Shown: piece after piece, positions 44,754 through 53,809 of the stretch
Layout: each line of letters starts with the position of its first letter
How positions within the stretch are numbered: the first letter of the stretch is position 1
Source of the DNA: Pseudomonas sp. MH9.2
Lineage (GTDB): Bacteria > Pseudomonadota > Gammaproteobacteria > Pseudomonadales > Pseudomonadaceae
Reading direction: 5' to 3'
Length of the DNA stretch: 64,000 nucleotides
Assembly: GCF_034353875.1 (NCBI RefSeq)
Contig: NZ_CP133784.1
Span: 1-64,000, forward strand
Notes under the pieces: generated by a model
What the model was told of the DNA's origin: nothing
What the model saw: the letters and a program-made list of their open reading frames with translations, nothing else
Databases searched by the model: none
Translations under genes and position numbers: made by a program

Positions 44754-45420
44754 GGTTGATCATCTCGGACGTCGATGGCAAACCGAGGCGATTGAATAGC
44801 CCCACGTTGCGTAAATGAATGAAGCCAGCACGGATATTGCCGACATGCACGGACGGCTGACTTTGGTAATAACTGCCCCAGGCATGTTGGTCTTCACCCA
44901 GTCGCTGCGGGTCGGCGGCACAGAGGGTCACGGGGCGCAATCCCAAGCGATGGAAGCTGTTGACCAGCCCAGCGTTACCGGTAAACGCCACCCACTCCAG
45001 CCCGCCCATCGCCAGTAGCCAGGTGAGGGTGATGATGCTCAGGCGTGCACTGCCGGTATCGCTTGCGGCGAGATTGCCGACCTCGACAATACCGATTCGG
45101 TCAACCGGGCGGCCAGCGGCCGCACAGATCAATGGTTCGATGGGTTCATCCAGATAATGCTCGAGAAACAGCGGCCCTGAAGCTCCCAGCCGCACTCCGG
45201 CAACGGCGCTCAGCCCTCCTGCGGAATGGCTCATCCCGAACAGTTCAGGCATGAATTGGCGTATCTCGGCCCCGTGAGCCAGGTGGAAGCGTTGTTGGAT
45301 ATAAGCTTCGAACTCTGAGCGTTTTGGTTCACCTGGCAGGGCCCTGACCAAGCTCATGTCAGGTGCGTCGGTGTTACCGAAATGCAGGGGTAACCGGATG
45401 TTCCAGTCGAAACCGGGCAT
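44743..45420 (-). CDS. Thermostable hemolysin family protein (PF12261)
   Basis: 225 residues without a signal peptide. GASGPLFLEHYLDEPIE and VEVGNLAASDTGSARLSIITLTWLLAMGGLEWVAFT match the T_hemolysin family named from Vibrio delta-VPH. The arrangement of RLG...GPLFLEHYL...IVEVGNLA recalls GNAT-like acyltransferases such as LuxI-type synthases, so an acyl-transfer role is as likely as pore formation; this is inference. First gene of a seven-gene operon; GGAGGAG precedes the start. Divergent from cytochrome b561. Confidence 0.8.
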   Translation of the reverse strand: MPGFDWNIRLPLHFGNTDAPDMSLVRALPGEPKRSEFEAYIQQRFHLAHGAEIRQFMPELFGMSHSAGGLSAVAGVRLGASGPLFLEHYLDEPIEPLICAAAGRPVDRIGIVEVGNLAASDTGSARLSIITLTWLLAMGGLEWVAFTGNAGLVNSFHRLGLRPVTLCAADPQRLGEDQHAWGSYYQSQPSVHVGNIRAGFIHLRNVGLFNRLGLPSTSEMINHVA

Positions 45421-45470
45421 TGAGAGGACTCCTCCCGTGGGTAGTCAGGTTCAGAGTATCGGCGTCAATT

Positions 45471-45541
45471 CTTAGCGAAGTCTGAAGGTTCGTCCAAGTA
45501 CGTCTAAGGTCGTATCGGGTCAGTCTTCAGACTGGCTTAAG
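45471..45541. promoter_or_regulatory. Repeat array bound probably by the QseB-like regulator
   Basis: In the 191-bp divergent promoter region. CTTCAG-ACTGG-CTTAAG at 45525-45541 differs by one base from CTTAAG-N5-CTTAAG, the PmrA/QseB type box. On the minus strand, CTT-starting hexamers recur at 10-12 bp steps (CTTAGA, CTTGGA, CTTCAG, CTAAG) between 45508 and 45471. An inverted CAGTCT-TC-AGACTG at 45521-45534 overlaps. The operon's own regulator (40483-41145) is the likely binder, implying autoregulation. Confidence 0.55.
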
Positions 45542-45611
45542 ACTCGTCAGCCAAGGTGCTGATAGCCCAAATGACTCGGGCAGCACATCACGACACTTGA
45601 GAGGTCCGCTC

Positions 45612-46163
45612 ATGAACAACAGCGCAGTGCCGCAACGTTATGGAAAACTATCGATCACTCTGCACTGGCTGATGCTGGCGCTATTCGTCGGTGTCTACAG
45701 TTGTATTGAAATCAAGGGGCTCTTGCCGCGAGGGCATGCGCTGAAGGGGATGTTTCTTGGGCTGCATTCACTGTTCGGGCTGGCGATCTTCGCGCTGGTG
45801 TGGGTCCGGTTGCTGGCCCGTTTGAAACCCAGTCCGCCCATTTTGCCGCGTCCACCAGGCTGGCAGATCGGCCTGTCGCACCTGACGCATCTGGCGCTTT
45901 ACGGGTTGATGATCGCTACGCCGATATTCGCCTGGTTGATGTTAGGTGCCGGGGATAAACCGATCCCTTATTTCGATTTCGTGCTGCCTGCTCCGGTCAG
46001 CGTCGATCCAGCATTGGCGCGTCAGTTCAAGGACTGGCATGAGTTGCTCGGCAGTGCCGGTTACTGGCTGATCGGGTTGCATGCAGCGGCAGGGCTTTTT
46101 CACCATTACTGGGTGGGCGACAACACCCTGAAGCGGATTTTGCCCGGGCAGCGATCTGAGTAG
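45612..46163 (+). CDS. Cytochrome b561 family protein
   Basis: 183 residues with four membrane helices and His residues for two hemes (ITLHWLMLALFVG, GLHSLFGLAIFAL, DWHELLGS, GLHAAAGLFHHYW). It moves electrons between quinol or other donors and acceptors across the inner membrane; YodB/CybB class. ATG at 45612 with GAGG upstream. It is divergent from the hemolysin operon and shares its regulatory region, so it may be part of the same regulon, for instance supplying electrons. Confidence 0.88.
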   Translation: MNNSAVPQRYGKLSITLHWLMLALFVGVYSCIEIKGLLPRGHALKGMFLGLHSLFGLAIFALVWVRLLARLKPSPPILPRPPGWQIGLSHLTHLALYGLMIATPIFAWLMLGAGDKPIPYFDFVLPAPVSVDPALARQFKDWHELLGSAGYWLIGLHAAAGLFHHYWVGDNTLKRILPGQRSE

Positions 46164-46202
46164 TTGCCGTGTCCTGGATAGGTGACGGAATCGTCCTGTC
46201 GG

Positions 46203-46224
46203 CTGAGGCCTTGCCGGGCCTCAG
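46203..46224. terminator. Hairpin between convergent cytochrome b561 and permease genes
   Basis: CTGAGGCC (46203-46210) and GGCCTCAG (46217-46224) with a 6-base loop. It spans the permease stop codon and lacks a T-run; probably a bidirectional 3'-end stem. Confidence 0.4.
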
Positions 46225-47483
46225 ACGCCACTGAGTGACAACGCCGCCAATGCGCCGATCAACGCGGGCGGCATCACCAGAATGCCCAGACGCAGGAAGT
46301 CGATAGCACTGACGTGTTCGCCTTCGCGGCGCACGGCAATAAGCCACAGCAGCGTAGCCAGCGAGCCGGTAATCGACAGGTTTGGCCCTAGGTCGACACC
46401 GATCAATAGTGCACTCGTGATGGCCGTGGGCAGATGATCGATCTGACCCACCGACCCGGCGATCAGGCCTGCTGGAAGGTTGTTGACCACGTTGCTGGCG
46501 ATAGCCACGATGATCCCGGCACCCCAGGTCGCCTGGAGGGTGGAGTTTTTGGCCAGGGACGCCAATGCATGCGCCAGGGTATTGATCACGCCTGTCTGCG
46601 CCAGCCCCTCGACCAATACAAACAAGCCTGCCACCAGCGGCAGTACGCCCCAGGAAACGCCCTTGAGCACCGGTAGCGGGTTCAGACGCTGGCGTAAGTG
46701 GATGAGGCTCGCCGTCGCGAGCCCGGCACAGAAGGTCGGCAGACCCAATTGCAGGTCAAGCGCCGATGCCAACAGCAACAGCACCGCAGTCAGCACGATG
46801 CCGAATGCGGTCAGGCGTGCGCCACTCGACAGGGGTTGTAGGGTGATGACGGTTTCCAACGGCTTGCGAAGATGATTGCGCTGGGTGAAGCGCAGCACAA
46901 TATAGGTCAGGCCGATCGCCGCGATGGAGGGCAGGGTGAACTGCCACAGCCAGGTCATCAGTGGTGGCATGTGGCTGCCAAAAACCACCAGGTTGGCAGG
47001 GTTGGAGATGGGCAATACAAAGCTTGCTGCGTTAGCGATGAAGGCGCAAACGAACAGATAAGGCAGAGGCTCTGCCTTGGCCGCTTTGGCCGCTGCGTAA
47101 ACGGCAGGGGTCAGCACCACGGCAGTGGCGTCGTTAGATAGAAATATCGTCACCAGCGTGCCGACCAGGAACACCAAGTCGAACAGTCGTTGTCCCGACC
47201 CCCGGGCGTGTTGCGCTGCATACATGGCCAGCCAGTCGAAGAGTCCCTCCTGACGCGCCAGTTCAGCCAGCACCATCATGCCAATCAGAAACAGATAAAC
47301 ATCGCTGCCTTTAGCCATCGCCGCCAGGGCCGAGTGGAGCGGAATGAACCCCAGACCCGTCAGTAATACGGCGGCACACACCGCCCAGACATACTCAGGT
47401 ACTCGCCATGGGCGCAGGATGATCCCGCAGGTTGCCAGGGCGGCCACTGTCCAGATGACCGTAGTTGGATCGAATGCAGGCAT
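46221..47483 (-). CDS. ArsB/SLC13-type ion transporter superfamily permease
   Basis: 420 residues with about 11 membrane helices. TIFLSNDATAVVLTPAVYAAAKAA in the first half and IASNVVNNLPAGLIAG in the second are the paired re-entrant motifs of the ion transporter (IT) superfamily, which includes ArsB, NhaD and SLC13 carriers. The substrate cannot be fixed; no arsR or arsC is nearby. It is convergent with cytochrome b561. The start at 47483 is MPAFDPTTVIW. Confidence 0.8.
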   Translation of the reverse strand: MPAFDPTTVIWTVAALATCGIILRPWRVPEYVWAVCAAVLLTGLGFIPLHSALAAMAKGSDVYLFLIGMMVLAELARQEGLFDWLAMYAAQHARGSGQRLFDLVFLVGTLVTIFLSNDATAVVLTPAVYAAAKAAKAEPLPYLFVCAFIANAASFVLPISNPANLVVFGSHMPPLMTWLWQFTLPSIAAIGLTYIVLRFTQRNHLRKPLETVITLQPLSSGARLTAFGIVLTAVLLLLASALDLQLGLPTFCAGLATASLIHLRQRLNPLPVLKGVSWGVLPLVAGLFVLVEGLAQTGVINTLAHALASLAKNSTLQATWGAGIIVAIASNVVNNLPAGLIAGSVGQIDHLPTAITSALLIGVDLGPNLSITGSLATLLWLIAVRREGEHVSAIDFLRLGILVMPPALIGALAALSLSGV

Positions 47484-47590
47484 TGTTTTTACTCAAGCGT
47501 GAGGCTAAAGGCGAGATAACGGAAATTGAGCATCGCGAGGTAATCGGGATGACTTTATCGGCAGGCTGGAGGGGCTGTTCCGAGCCCAAT

Positions 47591-47743
47591 TCAACGTTTC
47601 GGGCATGGCAGCCATAGTAAAAGAAATGCCACTGCGGCAATAGCGGTGAGTATCAGGAAAGCAGCGCTGTAACCCGATTGCTGTATCACCAGCCCTGCCA
47701 GGCTGGCGTTGTGAAAACTCAGACTCAATGACGCAACTGACGA
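47591..47743 (-). pseudogene. C-terminal remnant of an MFS transporter
   Basis: A 50-codon open stretch on the minus strand reads ...NASLAGLVIQQSGYSAAFL then ILTAIAAVAFLLLWLPCPKR and a stop. This matches the last helix and tail of major facilitator transporters. Two stop codons (TGA, TAG) lie immediately upstream in frame, so nothing else remains. It occupies the 510-bp gap between the permease and porin genes; the rest of that gap (47744-47993) should hold the porin promoter and shows no gene. Confidence 0.6.
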
Positions 47744-47993
47744 CTATCAATGACCCGTCGTGCCCCGGTTTGGTTTCATCGAGCCGCACTTATAGCCGAG
47801 AACCGACCGGGTTGGGCGCGAGGTGCAGTACTTAAGTTTAGATCCCGGTTGTAACGGTAGTCTTACACCGTGATGGGCGGGCTCTACCCGCCAATCTAAA
47901 GCACTGACACATTGCGGCCAAGGCAGCGTATGGCTGTGGGCCAGACCTTTTGATAATCGCCTCCGACATCTCGTCCCTGTTGCGGAGCGCGCC

Positions 47994-49178
47994 ATGCACA
48001 ACAATAAGAATTCTCAACGTCGATTCCTGCCTGTGCTTATTGCCGGCCTGTCCACCCTCAGTTTGAGCCAACTGGCCAACGCCGAGATCATGTTATATGA
48101 CAAGGACCAGACGACATTTTCCACTGACGGTTACGTCAACACCTTCTACGTGAACAGCAAAGTTGACCGGCCTGGCGATCAATACGATCGCAGTCAGGCC
48201 CGAGTGAAGATGGGCTTCCTGCCCAACTACATTGGTTTCAACATGGGCAAGCAAGTGGATGATCTGAAGTTGGGCGCACGGGCGTCGCTTTGGGTCACCA
48301 TTAACGACAGCCAGACCAATGGCACGGCTACGGCTATCGACGTTCGTCAATTCTACGGCACCGTCGCCAAACCAGAGTGGGGGGAGGTCCTGATTGGTAA
48401 GGATTTTGGCCTGTTTGCGCGTTCCAATATCCTCCTGGACGAAATGCTTTCCGGCTATGGTCAGGTCAGCGATACCCTGGGTCTGGTAGACGGTGGCGGG
48501 GTGTCTTTCGGCAACATCGGCACCGGCTACCCCTATCCGTTTCCCACTTCGCAGATCACCTACCGTTCGCCGATCATGGACGGGCTGCGAGTAGCTGTAG
48601 GCATCATGGATCCGGTGGATACCAATAACAGCAGCGCACTGGGTAAGGCTTACCAGAATAATCCGCGGACCGAGAGCGAGGTCACTTACCAGTTCGATGC
48701 GGCCGGGGCAAAGGTGTACAGCTGGGTCAACGGTAGCTATCAAACCTCTGACAATACCGATTCGACCGTTGCTTCGGTGACGTCAAAAGGGTTGGGTTAT
48801 GGGGTTCAGGCGAAGATGGGTGGCGTGACGCTCACCGGTTCTGGGTTTCGGGCCAAGGGTATCAACCCGTTCTTCACCAATAACGCTGGCGAGGCGACTT
48901 TGCGTGAAGTAGACAGCGTTGGCTACCTGATGCAGGGCTCCTACAAACTTGGCAAAAACCGACTGGCACTGTCATACGGCAAGACCAATGACGATGGCAA
49001 CGGCGTAGTAGGCTCCGGCGCCAATTACGACACGCGTGGTATCGCGCTGTTTCACGACGTCAATAGCAGCCTCCAATTGGTCGTCGAGTACAACCAGTTT
49101 GAAATCAGAGGGCATGAAACCACCGCCCTGAACGAAACCACCAACACCTTTGCCGTGGGCGCTGTCTTGACCTGGTAG
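47994..49178 (+). CDS. General outer-membrane porin
   Basis: 394 residues: signal peptide (PVLIAGLSTLSLSQLANA) and a beta-barrel ending in an aromatic residue (AVGAVLTW), typical of Gram-negative porins (Porin_4). Features include YDKDQTTFSTDGYVN, the loop-3 region VRQFYGTVAKPEWGEVLIGKDFG, and alternating hydrophobic strands. Such porins admit small hydrophilic solutes; specificity is unknown. A REP-like hairpin follows 16 bp after the stop. Confidence 0.88.
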   Translation: MHNNKNSQRRFLPVLIAGLSTLSLSQLANAEIMLYDKDQTTFSTDGYVNTFYVNSKVDRPGDQYDRSQARVKMGFLPNYIGFNMGKQVDDLKLGARASLWVTINDSQTNGTATAIDVRQFYGTVAKPEWGEVLIGKDFGLFARSNILLDEMLSGYGQVSDTLGLVDGGGVSFGNIGTGYPYPFPTSQITYRSPIMDGLRVAVGIMDPVDTNNSSALGKAYQNNPRTESEVTYQFDAAGAKVYSWVNGSYQTSDNTDSTVASVTSKGLGYGVQAKMGGVTLTGSGFRAKGINPFFTNNAGEATLREVDSVGYLMQGSYKLGKNRLALSYGKTNDDGNGVVGSGANYDTRGIALFHDVNSSLQLVVEYNQFEIRGHETTALNETTNTFAVGAVLTW

Positions 49179-49193
49179 TGGTTACGGTGTGCC

Positions 49194-49230
49194 AACTCCC
49201 ACAGTGTACGTCCACTCTACTGTGGGAGTG
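49194..49230 (+). terminator. Terminator or REP-like hairpin after the porin gene
   Basis: ACTCCCACAGT and ACTGTGGGAGT (49195-49205 and 49219-49229) form an 11-bp perfect stem with a 13-base loop. CTGTGGGAG resembles the arm of Pseudomonas REP elements. No T-run follows. Confidence 0.6.
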
Positions 49231-49273
49231 AGTGCCTGAATGTCGCGGTCTCATCCTATCGGAGTGGCTACCC

Positions 49274-49287
49274 ACTACCCAAGTAGG
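49274..49287. promoter_or_regulatory. Candidate operator before the FIST gene
   Basis: CTAC-CCAA-GTAG at 49275-49286, within ACTACCCAAGTAGG. It is a variant of the motif TACYNARGKA recurring in this locus and lies about 70 bp upstream of the FIST protein start. Confidence 0.5.
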
Positions 49288-49353
49288 ATACGGGGCCGGG
49301 TCCAGTATTCGTAGACTGGCCTATCAGACAACGCACTTTCGGGAGGCGACTAT

Positions 49354-50520
49354 ATGCAGCAAGCCCAAACCGACGGCGTAGTGAGCGCGATGTCGATGGC
49401 AACCGGGGCGCAAGAGGTCGCGCAGGAACTGGCGCGACAGCTGTTGCATCCGCACTTGGGCTTCGTGTTGTTCTTCTGCTCGGCTGAATACGATTTACAG
49501 GCCTTGGGTGCCGCCTTGCAGCAAAGCTTTGGAGGTATTCGCGTGGTCGGCTGTACCAGCGCCGGCGAAATCACTCCCGAGGGCTACGGCCGTGGTTGTG
49601 TGACGGCGATAGGCTTTGATCATCGGCATTTCTCTATTGCCGCCGAATTGATTGATGAAATGGAACGCTTCAGCCTGATCGACGCTCAGCAAATGGTCGA
49701 GCGACTGGTTGGCGACTGTCGCAGCAATACCCTGGCGCCGATCAAAGGCAACAGTTTCGCCCTGACGTTGCTCGACGGCCTGTCCAGCCGCGAGGAGATG
49801 GTCCTCGCCGCGCTGAGTGCAGCCTTGGGCGATATCCCGCACTTCGGTGGTTCTGCCGGAGACGATAATTACCTGACCCACACTCACGTATATTTCGGCG
49901 GCGAATTCCACAGCGGCGCCGCCGTGGTGCTGTTGGTCAATACCTGGCTGGACTTCGAAGTTTTCACCACGCACCACATTTTGCCGCGTGCGGAAAAGCT
50001 CGTGGTCACCCGTGCCGACAGCACCATGCGCCGGGTTTACGAGCTTAATGCCGAGCCTGCGGCTGAGGAGTATGCGCAGATCATCGGGGTACCGGTGGCC
50101 GAGCTCAATCACCGGATATTTGCTGCGCACCCACTGGCCGTTCGGATCAACGATCAGTACTACGTCAGGGCGATTCAACAGGTCAACCATGACCTGAGCC
50201 TGAGTTTTTACTGCGCGGTGGAGAACGGCATTGTGCTCACTGCCATGACCCCAGGTCCGTTGTTGCCCAATCTGCAGGGCCTGTTCGATGGCTTGCAGGA
50301 TCGCTTGGGTTCGTTGTTGCTGACTATTGGCTGCGACTGTTTTCTGCGGCGCATGGAGCTGGAGGCCGATGGCAGCGTCCAGCAGATTGGCGACTTCCTG
50401 CGCGAGCATCGGGTGATAGGTTTCAACACCTACGGAGAACAGTTCAATGGCATGCACATCAACCAGACCTTCACCGGCGTTGCCATCGGACGGAACCGTG
50501 CAGCCTCCTTCCCCCGCTGA
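49354..50520 (+). CDS. FIST-domain signalling protein
   Basis: 388 residues: FIST_N (FVLFFCSAEYDLQALG, VVGCTSAGEITPEGYG, GSAGDDNYLTHTHVYFGG) and FIST_C (HPLAVRINDQYYVRAIQQ). FIST domains are thought to sense small ligands such as amino acids. GGGAGG lies upstream of the ATG. The gene overlaps the following hybrid kinase, so FIST protein and kinase probably act together, as with PA1975/PA1976 beside exaA in P. aeruginosa. Confidence 0.88.
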   Translation: MQQAQTDGVVSAMSMATGAQEVAQELARQLLHPHLGFVLFFCSAEYDLQALGAALQQSFGGIRVVGCTSAGEITPEGYGRGCVTAIGFDHRHFSIAAELIDEMERFSLIDAQQMVERLVGDCRSNTLAPIKGNSFALTLLDGLSSREEMVLAALSAALGDIPHFGGSAGDDNYLTHTHVYFGGEFHSGAAVVLLVNTWLDFEVFTTHHILPRAEKLVVTRADSTMRRVYELNAEPAAEEYAQIIGVPVAELNHRIFAAHPLAVRINDQYYVRAIQQVNHDLSLSFYCAVENGIVLTAMTPGPLLPNLQGLFDGLQDRLGSLLLTIGCDCFLRRMELEADGSVQQIGDFLREHRVIGFNTYGEQFNGMHINQTFTGVAIGRNRAASFPR

Positions 50521-53089
50521 ATTGCTCGAGCACATCGCACAACTGCAACGGGATAATCAAAAGCTGCAGCGGATCAACACGGCCCTGATTGAACGGGTCG
50601 AGTCCGGCACCGCGCGTGGCAATGATTCCTATGCGGCCTTTCAGCATTCGGTGGTCCTGGCCGAACAGGTCAGGGAACGCACCGATGCATTGAACCACGC
50701 GATGGCCGAACTCAAGGCCAGTAATTACCTGCTGAGCGAGGCCCGCCTGCGTGCTGAAACGGCCCACCAGCACTTGGTGGATGCGATCGAAAGTATTTCC
50801 GATGCGTTCGTGCTGTTTGATGAGGACCAGCGCATCGTCCTGTTCAACAGCCGATTCAAAGCGTTCTGGGTCAACAGTCGGGTGCGGATCATCGGTGGTA
50901 TGCGTTTGGCCGAGGTCAAGCGTCTGATGGCCAGTACCGGGCTGTTTATCGAAGAACCTCGGCACAGCGCTGACGAGCATCTGTTGTATCGTCTGAACGA
51001 CGGCCGCTGGTTGCAGGTCAGTGAGCGACCTACCCGAGAGGGCGGCCGGGTGATCCTGTTTACCGACATCACCGAAGTCAAAGTCAACGAAACCGTGCGC
51101 CGCGAACAGGCCGTCGCGCAGAAGTCGCACCTGCTGCAGAGGGCTGTCGATAACCTGTCTCAGGGGGTGGCGATGGTCAACGCCGATGGGGTTCTGGAAC
51201 TGTGGAATCGTCGCTTTCTGGAATTGAGCGGGCTGGCTCCGGTCGCCGCGCATCGGCCTTTTGCCGAGGTGATCGCTGACAGCGAGCTGGATCTGCTGAC
51301 ACCGGCCAGCCGTGACGCCAACGGTCGAGTGATCCATGAGCGGGAACAGCGGTTGTTCGACGGGCGGGTCCTTGAAATCCGCACGCATCCATTGCCGACT
51401 GGCGGTTTCGTCAACACCTTCACCGACATCACCGAACGCTATCAGCATGCTGAAGCCCTCAGCGAAAGCGAGCGCTGGATTCGCCTGATCACTGACCACG
51501 TTCCCGCGCTCATTGCTTACCTGAACGCCGACCTGGTCTATGAGTTCACCAACAAGGTATATGAGGAGTGGTACTGCTGGCCGCGCGGCGTGATGCTCGG
51601 ACAGAGCCTGCGCGAGGTTCACAGCGAAGAGCATTATCAGCGCCTGGAAACCTATGTTGAACGCGCCCTTGCGGGGGAGAGCGTGACCTTTGAATGCCCA
51701 GAGATCAACATCAACAATCAGGAGCGATACATGCTGCGCTCCTACGTGCCCAACCGTTTGGCCAGTGGCGAAGTGGTCGGTATTTTTGTGTTGATCCGGG
51801 ATATCACCGAGCGCCGCCGTACCGCCGAAGCCCTGCACCAGGCCTACCAGAACCTTGAACTACGCGTTCGCGAACGCACGGCCGAGCTGACCACCCTCAA
51901 CAGTCAGCTCCTGCGCGAGATCGACGAACGCAGTCGCGTAGAGTTACGCCTGCGTGAAGCCAAGCTCGAAGCCGAACAGGCCAACCTGTCGAAAACCAAG
52001 TTTCTGGCCGCCGTCAGCCATGATCTGCTTCAGCCACTCAACGCCGCACGCCTGTTTACCAGTGCCTTGCTGGAGCGACGCGAGCCGGTGGCCAATGCGA
52101 TTCTGGTGCGTAATGTCAGCAATTCGCTGGAAGACGTGGAAAATTTGCTCTGCACACTGGTAGACATCTCAAAGCTCGATGCCGGTGTAATCAAGGCCGA
52201 TATCGCACCGTTTGCTCTGAGCGAACTGCTGGACAACCTGGCCGTCGAGTACGCGCAAATTGCCAGCAGCGAGGGCCTGGTTTTAGAGTTCGTGCCCTGC
52301 TCGGTGCTTGTACGCAGCGATATTCAATTGCTGGCGCGGATTCTGCGCAACCTGCTGAGCAACGCCATCCGATACACCACCACCGGCCGCGTGGTGCTGG
52401 GGTGCCGTCGGCATCGCCAGCGCCTGTCTATCGAGGTATGGGACACGGGCATCGGTATTGCCGAGAACAAGCTGGAGGAGATTTTCCAGGAGTTCAAACG
52501 CGGCGATGTGCAACGGCCGAATCAGGATCGCGGGCTCGGGCTCGGGTTGGCGATTGTCGAAAAAATCGCGGGCATACTGGGGCACAAGGTCAGCGTGCGT
52601 TCCTGGCCCGGCAAGGGCTCAATGTTCTCCATCGAGGTGCCAGTGACCCTAAGTGCACCCAAGGCGCTCGAGCAGGCGTGCATTACCGAACCGATGATGG
52701 AGCGCCTGCGAGGTGCGCGTATCTGGGTATTGGACAACGATGCGGCAATTTGCGCCGGCATGCGCACGTTGCTCGAAAGCTGGGGCTGCCAGGTGGTGAC
52801 CGCACTCTCTGAGCAGGACCTGGCTCGGCAGGTAGAGAATTACCATGCCGACGCGGACTTGCTGATTGCCGATTACCACCTGGACGATGACAAGAATGGC
52901 GTCGATGCGGTGGCAACGATCAACGCTCGACGCGGCTCACCCTTGCCAGCGCTGATGATCACTGCCAACTACAGTAATGAACTTAAGCTGCAAATGCGTG
53001 AGCTGGGCCACACCCTGATGCACAAACCGGTGCGGCCGATGAAGCTCAAAACCGCGATCAGCCATCTACTGGGCCGATCGACAGTTTGA
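50447..53089 (+). CDS. Hybrid PAS sensor kinase, ErcS'/PedS1-like
   Basis: 880 residues without membrane helices. Order: coiled coil (residues 25-100), PAS domains at about 105-210, 225-330 and 340-460, coiled coil, HisKA with His in AAVSHDLLQPLNAARL, ATPase (RNLLSNAIRYTTTG, GLGLGLAIV) and a C-terminal receiver (IADYHLDDDKNG). The ATG at 50447 has GGAG upstream and overlaps the FIST gene by 74 bp; a GTG at 50498 is an alternative start. Its counterpart regulates PQQ ethanol oxidation genes with AgmR/ErbR-type regulators, and such a regulator gene converges on it. Confidence 0.85.
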   Translation: MACTSTRPSPALPSDGTVQPPSPAELLEHIAQLQRDNQKLQRINTALIERVESGTARGNDSYAAFQHSVVLAEQVRERTDALNHAMAELKASNYLLSEARLRAETAHQHLVDAIESISDAFVLFDEDQRIVLFNSRFKAFWVNSRVRIIGGMRLAEVKRLMASTGLFIEEPRHSADEHLLYRLNDGRWLQVSERPTREGGRVILFTDITEVKVNETVRREQAVAQKSHLLQRAVDNLSQGVAMVNADGVLELWNRRFLELSGLAPVAAHRPFAEVIADSELDLLTPASRDANGRVIHEREQRLFDGRVLEIRTHPLPTGGFVNTFTDITERYQHAEALSESERWIRLITDHVPALIAYLNADLVYEFTNKVYEEWYCWPRGVMLGQSLREVHSEEHYQRLETYVERALAGESVTFECPEININNQERYMLRSYVPNRLASGEVVGIFVLIRDITERRRTAEALHQAYQNLELRVRERTAELTTLNSQLLREIDERSRVELRLREAKLEAEQANLSKTKFLAAVSHDLLQPLNAARLFTSALLERREPVANAILVRNVSNSLEDVENLLCTLVDISKLDAGVIKADIAPFALSELLDNLAVEYAQIASSEGLVLEFVPCSVLVRSDIQLLARILRNLLSNAIRYTTTGRVVLGCRRHRQRLSIEVWDTGIGIAENKLEEIFQEFKRGDVQRPNQDRGLGLGLAIVEKIAGILGHKVSVRSWPGKGSMFSIEVPVTLSAPKALEQACITEPMMERLRGARIWVLDNDAAICAGMRTLLESWGCQVVTALSEQDLARQVENYHADADLLIADYHLDDDKNGVDAVATINARRGSPLPALMITANYSNELKLQMRELGHTLMHKPVRPMKLKTAISHLLGRSTV

Positions 53090-53755
53090 TCAGCGTCGTA
53101 GATAGGCCGCGAAATCGATATCCCCGGCGCTGAGAATCGCCTGGACGCGGTTATGCACGTTGAGTTTGCGCAGGATCGCCGAGACATGGGCCTTGACCGT
53201 GGTTTCGGCAATTTCCAGGGTATAGGCGATCTGTTTGTTCGATTCGCCTTTGGTCATGCGTTCCAGTACCAGCAATTGCTTGCGGGTCAGGGCTTGTAGC
53301 AACTCAGGTGGGAAGCTGGGTGTGTTGTTCATGCTGCGCCGGGTGCCGGGCCTCTGTGCTCGAATGATGTCCGAGGGCAGGTAGACATTGCCGTTAAGAA
53401 TCTGCTCTATCGCTTCGGTCATTTGCGCCCGTGGCGAAGACTTGGTGATAAAGCCCACCGCACCGTAGGTAATGGCTTGCAGCACAATTTGTTTGTCTTG
53501 TTCGGCGGACACGATCACCACCGGAATTGTGGGCGCCTCGTTGCGTAGATTGATCAGGCCATTGAGACCGTGCATGCCAGGCATATTCAAATCGAGCAGA
53601 ATCAGGTCGAGGTCGTCATGGGTCTGGGTCAGTGCCAGCGCGCTGTCCAGATCGGCCGTTTCCATCACTTCGCTGCCCGGAAACCCGTCGCTGATGACAT
53701 TGGCGATGGCTTCGCGAAATAGAGGGTGATCGTCTGCAATCAGAATTTTATACAT
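53090..53755 (-). CDS. LuxR-type response regulator, AgmR/ErbR/PedR1-like
   Basis: 221 residues: receiver ([18 protein letters not shown], Asp in [13 protein letters not shown], Lys in [11 protein letters not shown]) and LuxR helix-turn-helix ([43 protein letters not shown]). In P. aeruginosa and P. putida the orthologue is needed for PQQ alcohol dehydrogenase expression. It converges with the hybrid kinase with no gap between stop codons. TACYNARGKA motifs upstream of nearby genes are candidate binding sites. Confidence 0.88.
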   Translation of the reverse strand: MYKILIADDHPLFREAIANVISDGFPGSEVMETADLDSALALTQTHDDLDLILLDLNMPGMHGLNGLINLRNEAPTIPVVIVSAEQDKQIVLQAITYGAVGFITKSSPRAQMTEAIEQILNGNVYLPSDIIRAQRPGTRRSMNNTPSFPPELLQALTRKQLLVLERMTKGESNKQIAYTLEIAETTVKAHVSAILRKLNVHNRVQAILSAGDIDFAAYLRR

Positions 53756-53809
53756 AGCCTTTCACCTCGTTATTTTGATTATGGTGTGGCGCGGGGGCGG
53801 GCCTGTTGC

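Noticed and set aside
46221..47483. Arsenite pump ArsB
   Set aside because: Family membership fits, but no arsR, arsC or arsH is nearby and IT-superfamily members carry many substrates.
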